Source of the DNA: Amycolatopsis thermophila
Lineage (GTDB): Bacteria > Actinomycetota > Actinomycetes > Mycobacteriales > Pseudonocardiaceae
DNA length: 64,000 bases
Assembly: GCF_030814215.1 (NCBI RefSeq)
Contig: NZ_JAUSUT010000001.1
Span: forward strand, 3,472,001-3,536,000
Reading direction: 5' to 3'
The stretch's first letter is position 1, and each line of letters begins with the position of its first letter. The position numbers and the translations under genes are program-made. The notes beneath the pieces were generated by a model. It searched no databases. It was not told where the DNA came from and saw only the letters and a list, made by a program, of their open reading frames with translations. This document shows, piece after piece, positions 25,087-33,394 of this stretch.

Positions 25087-25891
25087 GATCCTCACGGGGA
25101 ACGACGTCATAGGCTTCGGTGTCCCGGTTCACCACGGTGGTCGGTGACTCCAGGTGCACGGCACCGGTGGGCAGGATGCCCGCGCCGCCGTACTTGGCCA
25201 TCACCTTCATCTGCGCCAGCACGTCCTCGCCGCAGTGCTCGGCGGGAAGCTCCTGCCAGAATTCGAACCCGCCGACGCTCACCAGCGCCTCGCGGTCGAA
25301 CATCACGCAGCCACCGATCCACGCGACCTTGTACGCGGTCCACTTCGGACGGTCGGCGACGCGTTCGGACAGGTGTGTCGGGTTCGCCGCGTTGTGCAGG
25401 GTCCACCGCTGCCATTCGCGGGTGCCGGGCATCAGCTGCTCCGGCTCCGGGGCGCCCGGCCACTCCTCGTACGGCGCCAGCTCGTGCGGCCGTCGGTCCT
25501 CCAGGAAGGACAGTCCGGTGACCGCGTTGCCGACCAGGCCGCAGCCCAGCTCGGTGATCGCCGAGTGCAGGCGCTCCAGCGCACCCGGCTCCAGCCACAC
25601 GTCGTCGTCCAGGAACAGCACGTAGTCCGCGGTGGACCGGTCCAGCAGGTAGTTCCGTTGCTGGGCAAGGCCGCGCCGGGGCAGGTTGCGGCTGAGGTGG
25701 ACGGGGTGCCCGCGGTAGCGCAGCGCCCGCACCATCGTCCGCGCCGGCGCGCTGTCGTACGACGCGTCGCCGTCGGACTGGTCCGCCACGTGCACGGCGA
25801 AGTCCGGGAAGTCCTGCGCCGCCAGTCCGGACAGCGTCACGGCGAGCTCGGCCGGGCGCTCGCACGTCGGGATGAGGACGTCGACGCTCAC
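25079..25891 (-). CDS. GT2-family glycosyltransferase
   Basis: This 270-residue GT-A glycosyltransferase starts VSVDVLIPTCERPAELAVTL. It has the metal-binding DXD in YVLFLDDDVWLEPGALERL and the acceptor-side GGFEFWQELPAEHCGEDVL. It should be an inverting transferase using a nucleotide sugar. GTG 25891 follows GGAGGGC and overlaps the hldE stop as GTGA, so HldE, this protein and the methyltransferase form one translational unit. Confidence 0.88.
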   Translation of the reverse strand: MSVDVLIPTCERPAELAVTLSGLAAQDFPDFAVHVADQSDGDASYDSAPARTMVRALRYRGHPVHLSRNLPRRGLAQQRNYLLDRSTADYVLFLDDDVWLEPGALERLHSAITELGCGLVGNAVTGLSFLEDRRPHELAPYEEWPGAPEPEQLMPGTREWQRWTLHNAANPTHLSERVADRPKWTAYKVAWIGGCVMFDREALVSVGGFEFWQELPAEHCGEDVLAQMKVMAKYGGAGILPTGAVHLESPTTVVNRDTEAYDVVPREDHD

Positions 25892-27393
25892 GCGCCCTCC
25901 CCGACCGGGGCCGAGGTCCGGATCTTCTCGATGACCGAGGTCGTCGAGTGGTCGGCGACGTAACCCAGCACCCGCACCTCGCCGCCGTAGGACCGCACGG
26001 TCGGCGCCTCGGGCAGCATGTTCTCGGTGTAGTCGCCGCCCTTGACGTACAGCTGCGGCCGCAGCAGTTCGAGCATCTTGACCGGGGTGTCCTCGTCGAA
26101 CACCGCGACGTGGTCCACGCAGCTCAGCGCCGACAGCACCGCCGCCCGGTCCTGCGCCGTGTTGACCGGGCGGTCGGGTCCCTTGAGCCGCCGGACGCTC
26201 TCGTCGGAGTTGACCGCGACGATCAGCACGTCGCCGAGCCGCTTGGCCTCGTTGAGGTAGGTGATGTGCCCGCGGTGCAGCACGTCGAAGCAGCCGTTGG
26301 TGAACACGACCCGGCGCCCCGCCTCGCGGTGCGCGGCGACCGCGCGCGCCAGCTCGTGCGCCGGCACCTCGGCTTCGCGCTCGCGGCTCAGCGCCAGGGA
26401 CAGTTCGGCCGGGGTGCAGACCGCGGTGCCGTCCTTGTGCACCACGACGTTCGCCGCCGCCTGCGCCAGTTCCATGCAGCTCGTGGTGGGCAGGCCGGCG
26501 GCCCGGGCCAGCACGAGCGCCGCCGCGAAGGTGTCCCCGGCACCGCTGGCCTGGCTCTCCGGCGCCGGGACGGCCCACGTGCGGTACCCGCGGCCCTCGC
26601 CGGTGAGCAGCATGGCGCCGTGCCGGTCCATGGTCACCACCGCGGCCGACGCGCCGGTCCGGTCGAGCAGCGTGCCGCGCTCGTCCTCGAACAGCCGCGC
26701 GCGTTCCTCGCCGTCTTCCGGCAGGTCCGCGCCGAGCAGGCTCGCGGCCTCCGCGGCGTTGGGCGTGACGAGGTCGGGCCGAGCCCGTCGCCACTGTTCG
26801 AAGTCGTGGGCGTCGACCACCAGCAACGGGATGTCCGCGCGCAGCCGGGCCACCGCGTCACGCAGGGGCCCGCCGAGCAGGCCGTTGCCGTAGTCGCACA
26901 CCATGAGCGCGTCGGCGCCGGTCAGCGCCTTCTCCAGGGCCTTGGCGAGACGGTTCGTCTGGACCGCGGGGAGGTCGTCGCGGTCGCCCTCGTCGAAGCG
27001 CAGCAGGACCTGCTCGTCGGCCACGACCCGCTGCTTGCTGATGCTCCGCCGCGAGGTCGCGGTGAGCAGGTTCGCGGTGTCCACGCCGTGCTCGTCCAGC
27101 AGGCCGGCCAGCTCGCGGCCGGGCTCGTCGTCACCCACCACGCTGACGAACCGGACGTGCGCGCCCAGCGCGGCCAGGTTCGCGGCGGTGTTGGCCGCGC
27201 CGCCGGGTGAGGTGGCCCGCGCGCCCACGTCGACCACGGGCGCCGGGGCCTCCCGGCAGATGCGTTCGCAGTGGCCGGACAGCCACACGTCGAGGATCGC
27301 GTCGCCGAGCACCACGACCGTGGGCGCGGTCTCCGACACCAGCCGGACGAGGTCCGGTGTGATGGGAGCCACGTCCTTGGTCTCGCCTGCCAT
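25888..27393 (-). CDS. hldE: Bifunctional heptose 7-phosphate kinase / heptose 1-phosphate nucleotidyltransferase (HldE-like)
   Basis: This 501-residue protein contains a PfkB kinase domain (about 25-330; SPGGAANTAANLAALGAHV near the start, ASGAGDTFAAALVLA as the catalytic signature). A nucleotidyltransferase domain follows (about 360-500; FTNGCFDVLHRGHITYLNEA with the HxGH motif). This is the architecture of HldE, which makes ADP-glycero-manno-heptose precursors. ATG 27393 has a perfect AAGGAGG site. In a Gram-positive actinomycete it cannot serve lipopolysaccharide, so another heptose glycoconjugate is implied. It is divergent from the GT9 gene. Confidence 0.9.
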   Translation of the reverse strand: MAGETKDVAPITPDLVRLVSETAPTVVVLGDAILDVWLSGHCERICREAPAPVVDVGARATSPGGAANTAANLAALGAHVRFVSVVGDDEPGRELAGLLDEHGVDTANLLTATSRRSISKQRVVADEQVLLRFDEGDRDDLPAVQTNRLAKALEKALTGADALMVCDYGNGLLGGPLRDAVARLRADIPLLVVDAHDFEQWRRARPDLVTPNAAEAASLLGADLPEDGEERARLFEDERGTLLDRTGASAAVVTMDRHGAMLLTGEGRGYRTWAVPAPESQASGAGDTFAAALVLARAAGLPTTSCMELAQAAANVVVHKDGTAVCTPAELSLALSREREAEVPAHELARAVAAHREAGRRVVFTNGCFDVLHRGHITYLNEAKRLGDVLIVAVNSDESVRRLKGPDRPVNTAQDRAAVLSALSCVDHVAVFDEDTPVKMLELLRPQLYVKGGDYTENMLPEAPTVRSYGGEVRVLGYVADHSTTSVIEKIRTSAPVGEGA

Positions 27394-27490
27394 GTCCACC
27401 TCCTTCTCCTCCTGCTCCACCAGTAGCCGGATCACGGCCGGCGAAACATTTCCGTTTGCTGCCTGCGGAACCGGGCACTTCGATGCCGTG

Positions 27491-28582
27491 GTGAACACGG
27501 AGCGCGGGCCCGCGGTCGGCCCGATCGAAGCGAAATGGCCGGACGTGCGCCGGATCGCCGTGCTGCGCGGCGGGGGGCTGGGGGATCTGCTGTTCGCGGT
27601 GCCGGCGATGGCCGCACTGCACGACGCCTACCCGGACGCGGAGATCGTATTGCTGGGCACGGAACTGCACCGAGAACTCTTCGCCGGCCGCCCCTCGCCG
27701 GTCAGCGAGGTGCGGCCGCTCCCGCCCTACCTGAACGTGCACGAGCCCGCGGGCAAGCCGTTCGACGAGGCCGAACAGCAGGCGTGGTTCGACGCGGTGA
27801 AACCGGTCGACCTGGCCGTCCAGCTGCACGGCGGCGGGCGCAACTCGAACCCCTTTCTGCGCAGGCTGGAACCGAAGTACCTGGTCGGGGCGCGCACCCC
27901 GGACGCTGCGGAGGCGGACCGATGGCTGCCGTTCCGGTACTACCAGCACGAAGTCCTGCGCGCGCTGGAGGTCGCCGGGCTGGCCGGTGCGCCGCCGGTC
28001 GAGCTGGAACCGTCGATCACGGTGACCGGCGCCGACCGGGCCGCGGCGGACGAGGTGCTGGCCGGCCTGCCCGAACCGCTCGTCGTGATCCACCCCGGCG
28101 CCGGCGATCCGCGCCGCCGATGGCCCGCGGAGCGGTTCGCCGAGGTCGCGGCGAAACTCGCGTCCAGCGGGCGCGGCGTGGTCGTGATCGGGGCGCCCGA
28201 CGAGCGTGAACTGGTGGAGCGAGTGGCCGGGACGGCCGGGGCGCCGGTGCGGCCGCTGACGTCGCTGAGCATGTCCGCGCTGGTGGGCGTGCTGGACCGG
28301 TGCCGGGCGTTCGCCGGCAACGACAGCGGGCCGCGGCACCTCGCGGCCGCGGTGGGCGCGCCGACGGTCAGCGTGTACTGGATGGGCAACGTCGTGAACG
28401 CGGGCCCGCTGGGCCGGTCGCGGCACCGCGTGCTGATCTCGTGGACCTCCCACTGCCCGGTGTGCGGGGTCGACTGCACCCGCGAGGACCTGCCGCGCTG
28501 CGAGCACGACGACTCGTTCGTGGCGAACGTGTCGACCGCCGACGTGCTGGGCGAGATGGAGGAGCTGCTCGCCGGGCGGTGA
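27491..28582 (+). CDS. GT9-family (heptosyltransferase-like) glycosyltransferase
   Basis: This 363-residue protein shows GT9 features: VRRIAVLRGGGLGDLLFAVPA, then VVIHPGAGDPRRRWPAERFA, and the donor site FAGNDSGPRHLAAAVGAPTV. A Cys-rich patch near the end (CPVCGVDCTREDLPRCEH) could bind metal and is less usual. GT9 enzymes transfer ADP-heptose, which matches hldE on the other side of a 97-bp divergent promoter. Neither GTG 27491 nor GTG 27544 (VRRIAV) has a strong ribosome site; the shorter form fits the family N-terminus. Confidence 0.85.
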   Translation: MNTERGPAVGPIEAKWPDVRRIAVLRGGGLGDLLFAVPAMAALHDAYPDAEIVLLGTELHRELFAGRPSPVSEVRPLPPYLNVHEPAGKPFDEAEQQAWFDAVKPVDLAVQLHGGGRNSNPFLRRLEPKYLVGARTPDAAEADRWLPFRYYQHEVLRALEVAGLAGAPPVELEPSITVTGADRAAADEVLAGLPEPLVVIHPGAGDPRRRWPAERFAEVAAKLASSGRGVVVIGAPDERELVERVAGTAGAPVRPLTSLSMSALVGVLDRCRAFAGNDSGPRHLAAAVGAPTVSVYWMGNVVNAGPLGRSRHRVLISWTSHCPVCGVDCTREDLPRCEHDDSFVANVSTADVLGEMEELLAGR

Positions 28583-28592
28583 CCCGGCGGGG

Positions 28593-29693
28593 TCACCGCG
28601 GGGCGGCCGCGTCCAGCGCCCGCATCGAGCGGGCGACGGCCAGCAACGCGGCGTCCTCCGCCTGACGCGTGATCGTCGTGACGGGCTCCGCGTGCACCCA
28701 CCGGGTCAGGTCCCGGTGCCGTGCCGCGACCTCGTCGAGGTGACCGGGCAGCTCCGGCAGGCGGCCCTCGGACTGGTCCAGACAGGTGACGGCGGCGGCG
28801 AGTTCGTCCATCAGGCGGGCGAACTCGCCGGTGAACTCGCGGTCGGACTCCTCCTGCTGGGCGGCCGTGTTGAGGGCGTCAGCGATGCGTTTGACCTGCT
28901 CGGAGACGTCGCTGAGGATGTTCAGCGGCGATTCGAACGCCGAGGGCAGCGCGGTGCGGCCGCGGCGCCGGTCCAGCAGCCAGCGGATGTTGAACCTCAC
29001 GCTCTCCCGGCCCCAGCTGACCGCGTCGTCAGCCCGGCGCACCGCCTCGTCCAGGCGGCGGGCGTTGCGCAGCCAGCGTGCCGCGGTATCGGTGTCCCAG
29101 GCGTCACGCAGGTCGGCGGCCATCGAATTGAGCAGGTCACGCACCTCACCGGCGAGAGCGGCCACCGCGTCGCGGGTGTGGCGCAGGTGCACCGGCGGCA
29201 GGACGATCGTGTTCACCGCCACGCCGATCGTCGCGCCGAGCAGGCTCTCGCCCAGCCGCTCCGCCAGGTAGACGAGGTTGCCGGCGGTGCCGTAGGAGAT
29301 CATCAGCAGTGCGCTGACGCCGACCCAGATGCCGCTGGTGCCGAAGCGGTGCCACTGGCCCAGCAGCACGCCGACGAACACGGCGACCGCGAGTGCCAGT
29401 ACCGCCGACGGGATGAGGTGCGCCGCGACGTACGCGATCGCCAGACCGAGCAGGATCGCGCCGGCCTGCTGCGCGGCGTTGGTCACGGACCGGTACACCG
29501 TCTCCGTCATCAGGAACACCGCGGTGTACGGCGCGATGAACGATTGCGGCGACGGGATGACCACGCGCGCCACCAGCCAGGCGAGCACGGCGGCGATCGC
29601 CATCTTGGCCGCCTGCAGGACAGCCTCGCGTTCCCGGCCGGGGAAGCGCCAGGCTCGTGCCAGCCAGTACCAGGGGTGCGAAAAGCGTGCCAT
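28593..29693 (-). CDS. FUSC/aromatic-acid-exporter family membrane protein
   Basis: This 366-residue protein has an N-terminal membrane half with about six helices (AAKMAIAAVLAWLVARVV, PYTAVFLMTETVYRSVTNAA, GVSALLMISYGTAGNLVYLA). A charged helical cytosolic half follows, with NAARRLDEAVRRADDAVSWG-like segments. The layout fits the ArAE_1/FUSC family of aromatic or small-acid exporters; the substrate is unknown. The gene converges on GT9 (10 bp) and is divergent from the GNAT gene (32 bp). Confidence 0.8.
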   Translation of the reverse strand: MARFSHPWYWLARAWRFPGREREAVLQAAKMAIAAVLAWLVARVVIPSPQSFIAPYTAVFLMTETVYRSVTNAAQQAGAILLGLAIAYVAAHLIPSAVLALAVAVFVGVLLGQWHRFGTSGIWVGVSALLMISYGTAGNLVYLAERLGESLLGATIGVAVNTIVLPPVHLRHTRDAVAALAGEVRDLLNSMAADLRDAWDTDTAARWLRNARRLDEAVRRADDAVSWGRESVRFNIRWLLDRRRGRTALPSAFESPLNILSDVSEQVKRIADALNTAAQQEESDREFTGEFARLMDELAAAVTCLDQSEGRLPELPGHLDEVAARHRDLTRWVHAEPVTTITRQAEDAALLAVARSMRALDAAAPR

Positions 29694-29725
29694 CGTCCAG
29701 GCGGTACCCGGTCACACTGGTGGTC

Positions 29726-30211
29726 ATGCGGATCCGCGCGGCCACAGCGGCCGATCTCACGGTGCTGCCGGACATCGAACGTTCGGCGGGTGAGTGCTTC
29801 CGGGACATCGGGATGCCGGAAATAGCCGACGACGACCTGCCCGCACCGGAGGACCTGGCGGGGTACCCGTTCGCGTGGGTGGCGGTCGAGCCGGAGCCGG
29901 TGGCGTACCTGGTCGCGGCGCCGGTGGACGGGTGCCTGCACATCGAGCAGGTGTCGGTGCACGCGGCCGCCGCGCGCCGCGGCATCGGGCGGGCCCTCAT
30001 CGAGGTGGCCGGGCGCGCCGGGTTCCCGGCCCTGACGCTGACGACGTTCGCCGAGGTCCCGTGGAACGCGCCCTACTACGAGCGGTGCGGGTTCGTGCGG
30101 CTGGCGCCGGAGGAGTTGCCGCCCGGGTTGCGGCGCATCCGGGCGGCGGAGGCCGCGCGGGGGCTGGACCGCTGGCCGCGCGTGGCGATGCGCCGGCCGT
30201 GCGGCACCTGA
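29726..30211 (+). CDS. GNAT-family N-acetyltransferase
   Basis: This 161-residue protein has the acetyl-CoA loop HAAAARRGIGRALIEVAGRA (R/Q-x-x-G-x-G/A) and strand 4 LHIEQVSVH. The C-terminal PWNAPYYERCGFVRL is typical of the single-domain GNAT group with the NAPYYxRxGF motif. Substrate unknown. ATG 29726 is chosen because the residues before it overlap the divergent promoter. Confidence 0.85.
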   Translation: MRIRAATAADLTVLPDIERSAGECFRDIGMPEIADDDLPAPEDLAGYPFAWVAVEPEPVAYLVAAPVDGCLHIEQVSVHAAAARRGIGRALIEVAGRAGFPALTLTTFAEVPWNAPYYERCGFVRLAPEELPPGLRRIRAAEAARGLDRWPRVAMRRPCGT

Positions 30212-30262
30212 CCCGCCACCGGCGCCGGTTTCCGGCGGGCGCGGTTCCCCGTAGGGCCGCGC
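30212..30262. terminator. Double GC hairpin between convergent genes
   Basis: Two stems follow the GNAT stop: CCCGCC (30212-30217) with GGCGGG (30234-30239), and GCGCGG (30239-30244) with CCGCGC (30257-30262). They lie in the gap between convergent genes and could end transcription from both sides. No T-run is present, as is common at this GC content. Confidence 0.45.
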
Positions 30263-30275
30263 CCCGCCGCGACCG

Positions 30276-31019
30276 TCAGCGAGCGCGCACGGAGTCCAGC
30301 AGGTCGATCGCCACCTGGCGGAGCTTCGTGTTCTGCCGCTGCGACTGCTCCACCAGCCGGTCGAACGCCTCGTCCGCGCTGATGCCGTGCACGGCCATCA
30401 GGACGCCCTTGGCCTGGTCGATCTCGGCCCGCGAGGTGAGCGCGTTCTCCAGGTGCCGGATCTGCTGGCGCGCGTGGTACCAGCGGCGCGCGTTGCTGAT
30501 CGCGGCCGAGGCGGCGCCGGTGAACAACCGCATCAGCTTCTGGTCGAACGGGTCGAACGCCCCGTCCACCCGGCTGTAGAGGTTCAGCGAGCCCACCAGT
30601 TCCTGACCGTCCCGCGCGCCGGTGCCCAGCAGCAGGGGAACGGCGAGGTAGGCCAGCACACCGCACTGCTCGGCGGCGGCGGCGAACGCGGGCCATCGAC
30701 TGTCCGGTTTGGACACCGCACGGACCGGTTCGTGCGTGCGGATCGCGAGCAGGCACGGCCCGTCGCCCGCGGCGTACTGGGCTTCGTCGATCCCCCTCAG
30801 CTCGCCCTGGGTGATCGCGGCGGTGCGCGGCCCCCTCTCGTCGAGCACGGTGACGCTCACGCCGTCGGCGTCCGCGATCGCGTTGACCGCGGTCTCGGCC
30901 AGCCGCTGGAGGACCGCGTCCAGCGGCTCCTCTTCGTCGATGCCGCCGCGCAGGCTTTCCAGTGCGACGGTGACGTCATCGAGTCGGGCCAGCGGGGCGG
31001 GCCGCTCGGGTCTGGTCAT
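30276..31019 (-). CDS. GAF-ANTAR antiterminator-type regulator
   Basis: This 247-residue protein has a GAF sensor domain (about 20-165) followed by an ANTAR RNA-binding domain (about 175-240; LENALTSRAEIDQAKGVLMA, ISADEAFDRLVEQSQRQNTK). By family, ANTAR proteins bind paired hairpins in leader RNA and prevent termination. No such paired hairpin was identified near it. ATG 31019 follows GGAGAGAAC. The 300 bp upstream (31020-31321) hold no gene and presumably the promoter. Confidence 0.88.
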   Translation of the reverse strand: MTRPERPAPLARLDDVTVALESLRGGIDEEEPLDAVLQRLAETAVNAIADADGVSVTVLDERGPRTAAITQGELRGIDEAQYAAGDGPCLLAIRTHEPVRAVSKPDSRWPAFAAAAEQCGVLAYLAVPLLLGTGARDGQELVGSLNLYSRVDGAFDPFDQKLMRLFTGAASAAISNARRWYHARQQIRHLENALTSRAEIDQAKGVLMAVHGISADEAFDRLVEQSQRQNTKLRQVAIDLLDSVRAR

Positions 31020-31321
31020 GGATCGGTTCTCTCCGCGTGTGCGTCCTCGGGCACACCGCCGGACCGCCCGCGGCGACGGCGGGTGGTGAGCGGGTACCGC
31101 GATGTGGGGGTGGTCCGGGATCGGCAGGCGATCAGAACCGGAGCATGGGTAACGCGGATGAGCGCGGACGTCGTCGTGTCCGCCGGAGTTCACGCATCGT
31201 CAAGCCTCCGCCTCAGTCGTTCCGTCCGCCGTTCGGACGGCGATGGGCGCCGGCTGCTTGACGCTGGCGCGATCATACGTGGCCCCGGAGCGAGGACCAA
31301 CAGAGCCCGCGCGAAGTGGGT

Positions 31322-31340
31322 TTGAGCCCCGACGGCTCAA
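31322..31340. terminator. Hairpin at the cupin gene stop
   Basis: TTGAGCC (31322-31328) and GGCTCAA (31334-31340) are perfect 7-bp arms with a 5-base loop, and the right arm contains the cupin stop codon. It may act as a terminator in the minus direction, though it lacks a T-run. Confidence 0.45.
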
Positions 31341-31765
31341 GAGCCCTGCTCGTCCACCGGCGCCCACAGGCTGGGCAGGTTCACGACGATGCCCTCCTGG
31401 CTGCTGCGCGCGATGACGACCACCGCGTCCTCGTCGCCGGGGTTCTCCTCGCGGTGCGGGACGTAGGGAGGCACGAAGATGTAGTCGCCGGGCTCGGTCT
31501 CCAGCCGGATTTCCTCGTCGCCGTCGGCGAAGACGAACACCGGGTGCCCGGACTTCACGTAGATCGCCGTCTCGGCCTCACCGTGGTGGTGGTCACCGGA
31601 GTTGGTCCGGGGGCCGACGTGGGTCTCGCCCATCCAGACCTTCTCGGAACCGGCCGTCCGGCCCGAGATCGCCTCCAGCCGGCGCATCCCACTGGTCTGC
31701 GCCGTGTCCCCGGACAGCTCGCCGCCCTTGATGTGCCGCAGCGGGCGGTGCCAGGCCTCGGTCAC
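31337..31765 (-). CDS. Cupin-domain protein
   Basis: This 142-residue single-cupin protein has the first motif in TNSGDHHHGEAETAIYVKSG (three His and a Glu as metal ligands) and the second in GDYIFVPPYVPHREENPG (His ligand). Such proteins may be dioxygenases, isomerases or binding proteins; context does not decide. GTG 31765 has AGAGGAACC before it. The gene is divergent from the SDR gene, 76 bp apart. Confidence 0.82.
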   Translation of the reverse strand: MTEAWHRPLRHIKGGELSGDTAQTSGMRRLEAISGRTAGSEKVWMGETHVGPRTNSGDHHHGEAETAIYVKSGHPVFVFADGDEEIRLETEPGDYIFVPPYVPHREENPGDEDAVVVIARSSQEGIVVNLPSLWAPVDEQGS

Positions 31766-31841
31766 GATGGTTCCTCTCGCCAGTGGAGCTCCGCTACCAC
31801 CGTAGCCGGTTCCGGCGGCCCGAACGGGGTATCCGCCCACC

Positions 31842-32639
31842 ATGACCACTCCAAGCACGAGACCGCTCGCGGTCGTCACCGGGGCGTCCACCGGGATCGG
31901 CCGGGAGCTGGCGAAGCAGTTCGCCCGGCACGGGTACGACCTCGTGATCGCGGCGGAGAACCCGGAACTGGACGACGCGCACCGCGAGCTGACCGCGCTC
32001 GGCGGGCAGGTCCTGGCCGTGCGCGGCGACCTCGCCTCCTACGACGGTGTGGAGAACCTCGTCGCCGCGGTGGCGTCGACGCGGCGGCCGGTGGCCGCGC
32101 TGGCGGTCAACGCCGGGGTGGGCGTCGGCGGCGCGTTCGTGGACGGTTCGCTGCGCGACGAGCTGAACGTGGTGCACCTCAACGTCACGTCGGCCGTGCA
32201 CCTGACCCGGCGCCTGCTGCCGGTGATGGTCGAGCAGGCCGCCGGCCGGGTGCTGTTCACGTCCTCCGTCGCGGCGATGACCCCCGGCCCGTTCCAGGCC
32301 GTCTACAACGCGACGAAGGCGTTCCTGGCGTCGTTCGCCGAGGCGCTGCGCGACGAGCTGAAGGACAGCGGTGTGACCGTCACCGTGCTGATGCCGGGCC
32401 CGACCGACACCGAGTTCTTCGAGCGCGCCGGGATGACCGACACGAAGATCGCGCAGGGACCCAAGGACGACCCGGCGCAGGTCGCCGAGCAGGGCTTCGC
32501 CGCGATGATGGCGGGCAAGGACAAGGTGGTCGCCGGCTCGGTGCGCAACAAGGTGCAGGCCACCGCCGCGCGGGCCGTGCCGGACCCGGCGAAGGCGGCC
32601 CTGCACCGGAAGATGTCCGAGCCCGGGTCGGCCGACTAG
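31842..32639 (+). CDS. Short-chain dehydrogenase/reductase
   Basis: This 265-residue SDR has the cofactor motif VTGASTGIG (TGxxxGxG), NAG motif LAVNAGVG, and catalytic Ser (LFTSSVAAM) with YxxxK (YNATK). It resembles the DltE/YqjQ-like general group; substrate unknown. The stop overlaps that of the convergent hydrolase gene by 3 bp. Confidence 0.88.
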   Translation: MTTPSTRPLAVVTGASTGIGRELAKQFARHGYDLVIAAENPELDDAHRELTALGGQVLAVRGDLASYDGVENLVAAVASTRRPVAALAVNAGVGVGGAFVDGSLRDELNVVHLNVTSAVHLTRRLLPVMVEQAAGRVLFTSSVAAMTPGPFQAVYNATKAFLASFAEALRDELKDSGVTVTVLMPGPTDTEFFERAGMTDTKIAQGPKDDPAQVAEQGFAAMMAGKDKVVAGSVRNKVQATAARAVPDPAKAALHRKMSEPGSAD

Positions 32640-33298
32640 TCCACTGTGGACTGAAGGATCCGGGCGAGTGCGTCCGGCGCGGTGATCATGCAGTCGTGAC
32701 CGCTGCGCAGCCCGGTGACCGGCCAGCCCCGCTCCGCGGCCCATCCGGCGAAGGGCAGCCGCTCGCCGGGCAGGCACACCACGGCGCGGCAGGGGATGCG
32801 CTCGACCGCGCCGGACAGCGTCGTCGGCTCGGCGAACGACCGGCGCGGGTGCGGGACGAGGTTGGCTTCGAGCCACTTCACGTCGACGGGGTCGGTGACA
32901 CCGACGGTCGCGGCGGGCGGCACGCCGATCAGGTGCCCGGTGGTCAGCGAGTCCACCCACTGCGTGAACCACTCGGGCGCGCGGCTGTCCATCGACTCGC
33001 CGTCACGGCCGAACCACGCGTCGACCAGCGCGATCCGCGCGACCCGCTCCGGGACCCGGTCCGCCGCCTCGCGCACGACGAAACCCGAGTAGCTGTGGCC
33101 GACGAGGACGACGTCGCGCAGGTCCTCGTCCACCAGCAGCGCGGCCACCTCGGCGGCGTGGGTGTGCAGGCCGGCGGCGGCGTCCATCGTGAGGTCCGGG
33201 GTGAACACGCGGTGGCCGTGCTCGCGCAGCGGCGCCGCCACGCGGTCCCAGCACCAGCCGCCGTGCCACGCGCCGTGCACGAGCAGGTAGGTCGTCAT
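32636..33298 (-). CDS. Alpha/beta hydrolase
   Basis: This 220-residue protein has the oxyanion region LLVHGAWHGGWCWDRV, the nucleophile elbow VGHSYSG, and a late His in LRSGHDCMIT. The layout is that of the salicylate-esterase/EstC-like group of alpha/beta hydrolases. The substrate is unknown. ATG 33298 gives the shortest natural start MTTYLLVHG. It is divergent from the epimerase gene, 96 bp apart. Confidence 0.87.
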   Translation of the reverse strand: MTTYLLVHGAWHGGWCWDRVAAPLREHGHRVFTPDLTMDAAAGLHTHAAEVAALLVDEDLRDVVLVGHSYSGFVVREAADRVPERVARIALVDAWFGRDGESMDSRAPEWFTQWVDSLTTGHLIGVPPAATVGVTDPVDVKWLEANLVPHPRRSFAEPTTLSGAVERIPCRAVVCLPGERLPFAGWAAERGWPVTGLRSGHDCMITAPDALARILQSTVD

Positions 33299-33394
33299 CG
33301 GCAGCACGGTAGGGACCGCCGCGCGCTGGCGGCAATTCCGCGAAAGGTATCGGCCGCGGGGTTAACCGGGACGAGCCGGTGGAACACGGCGGGT

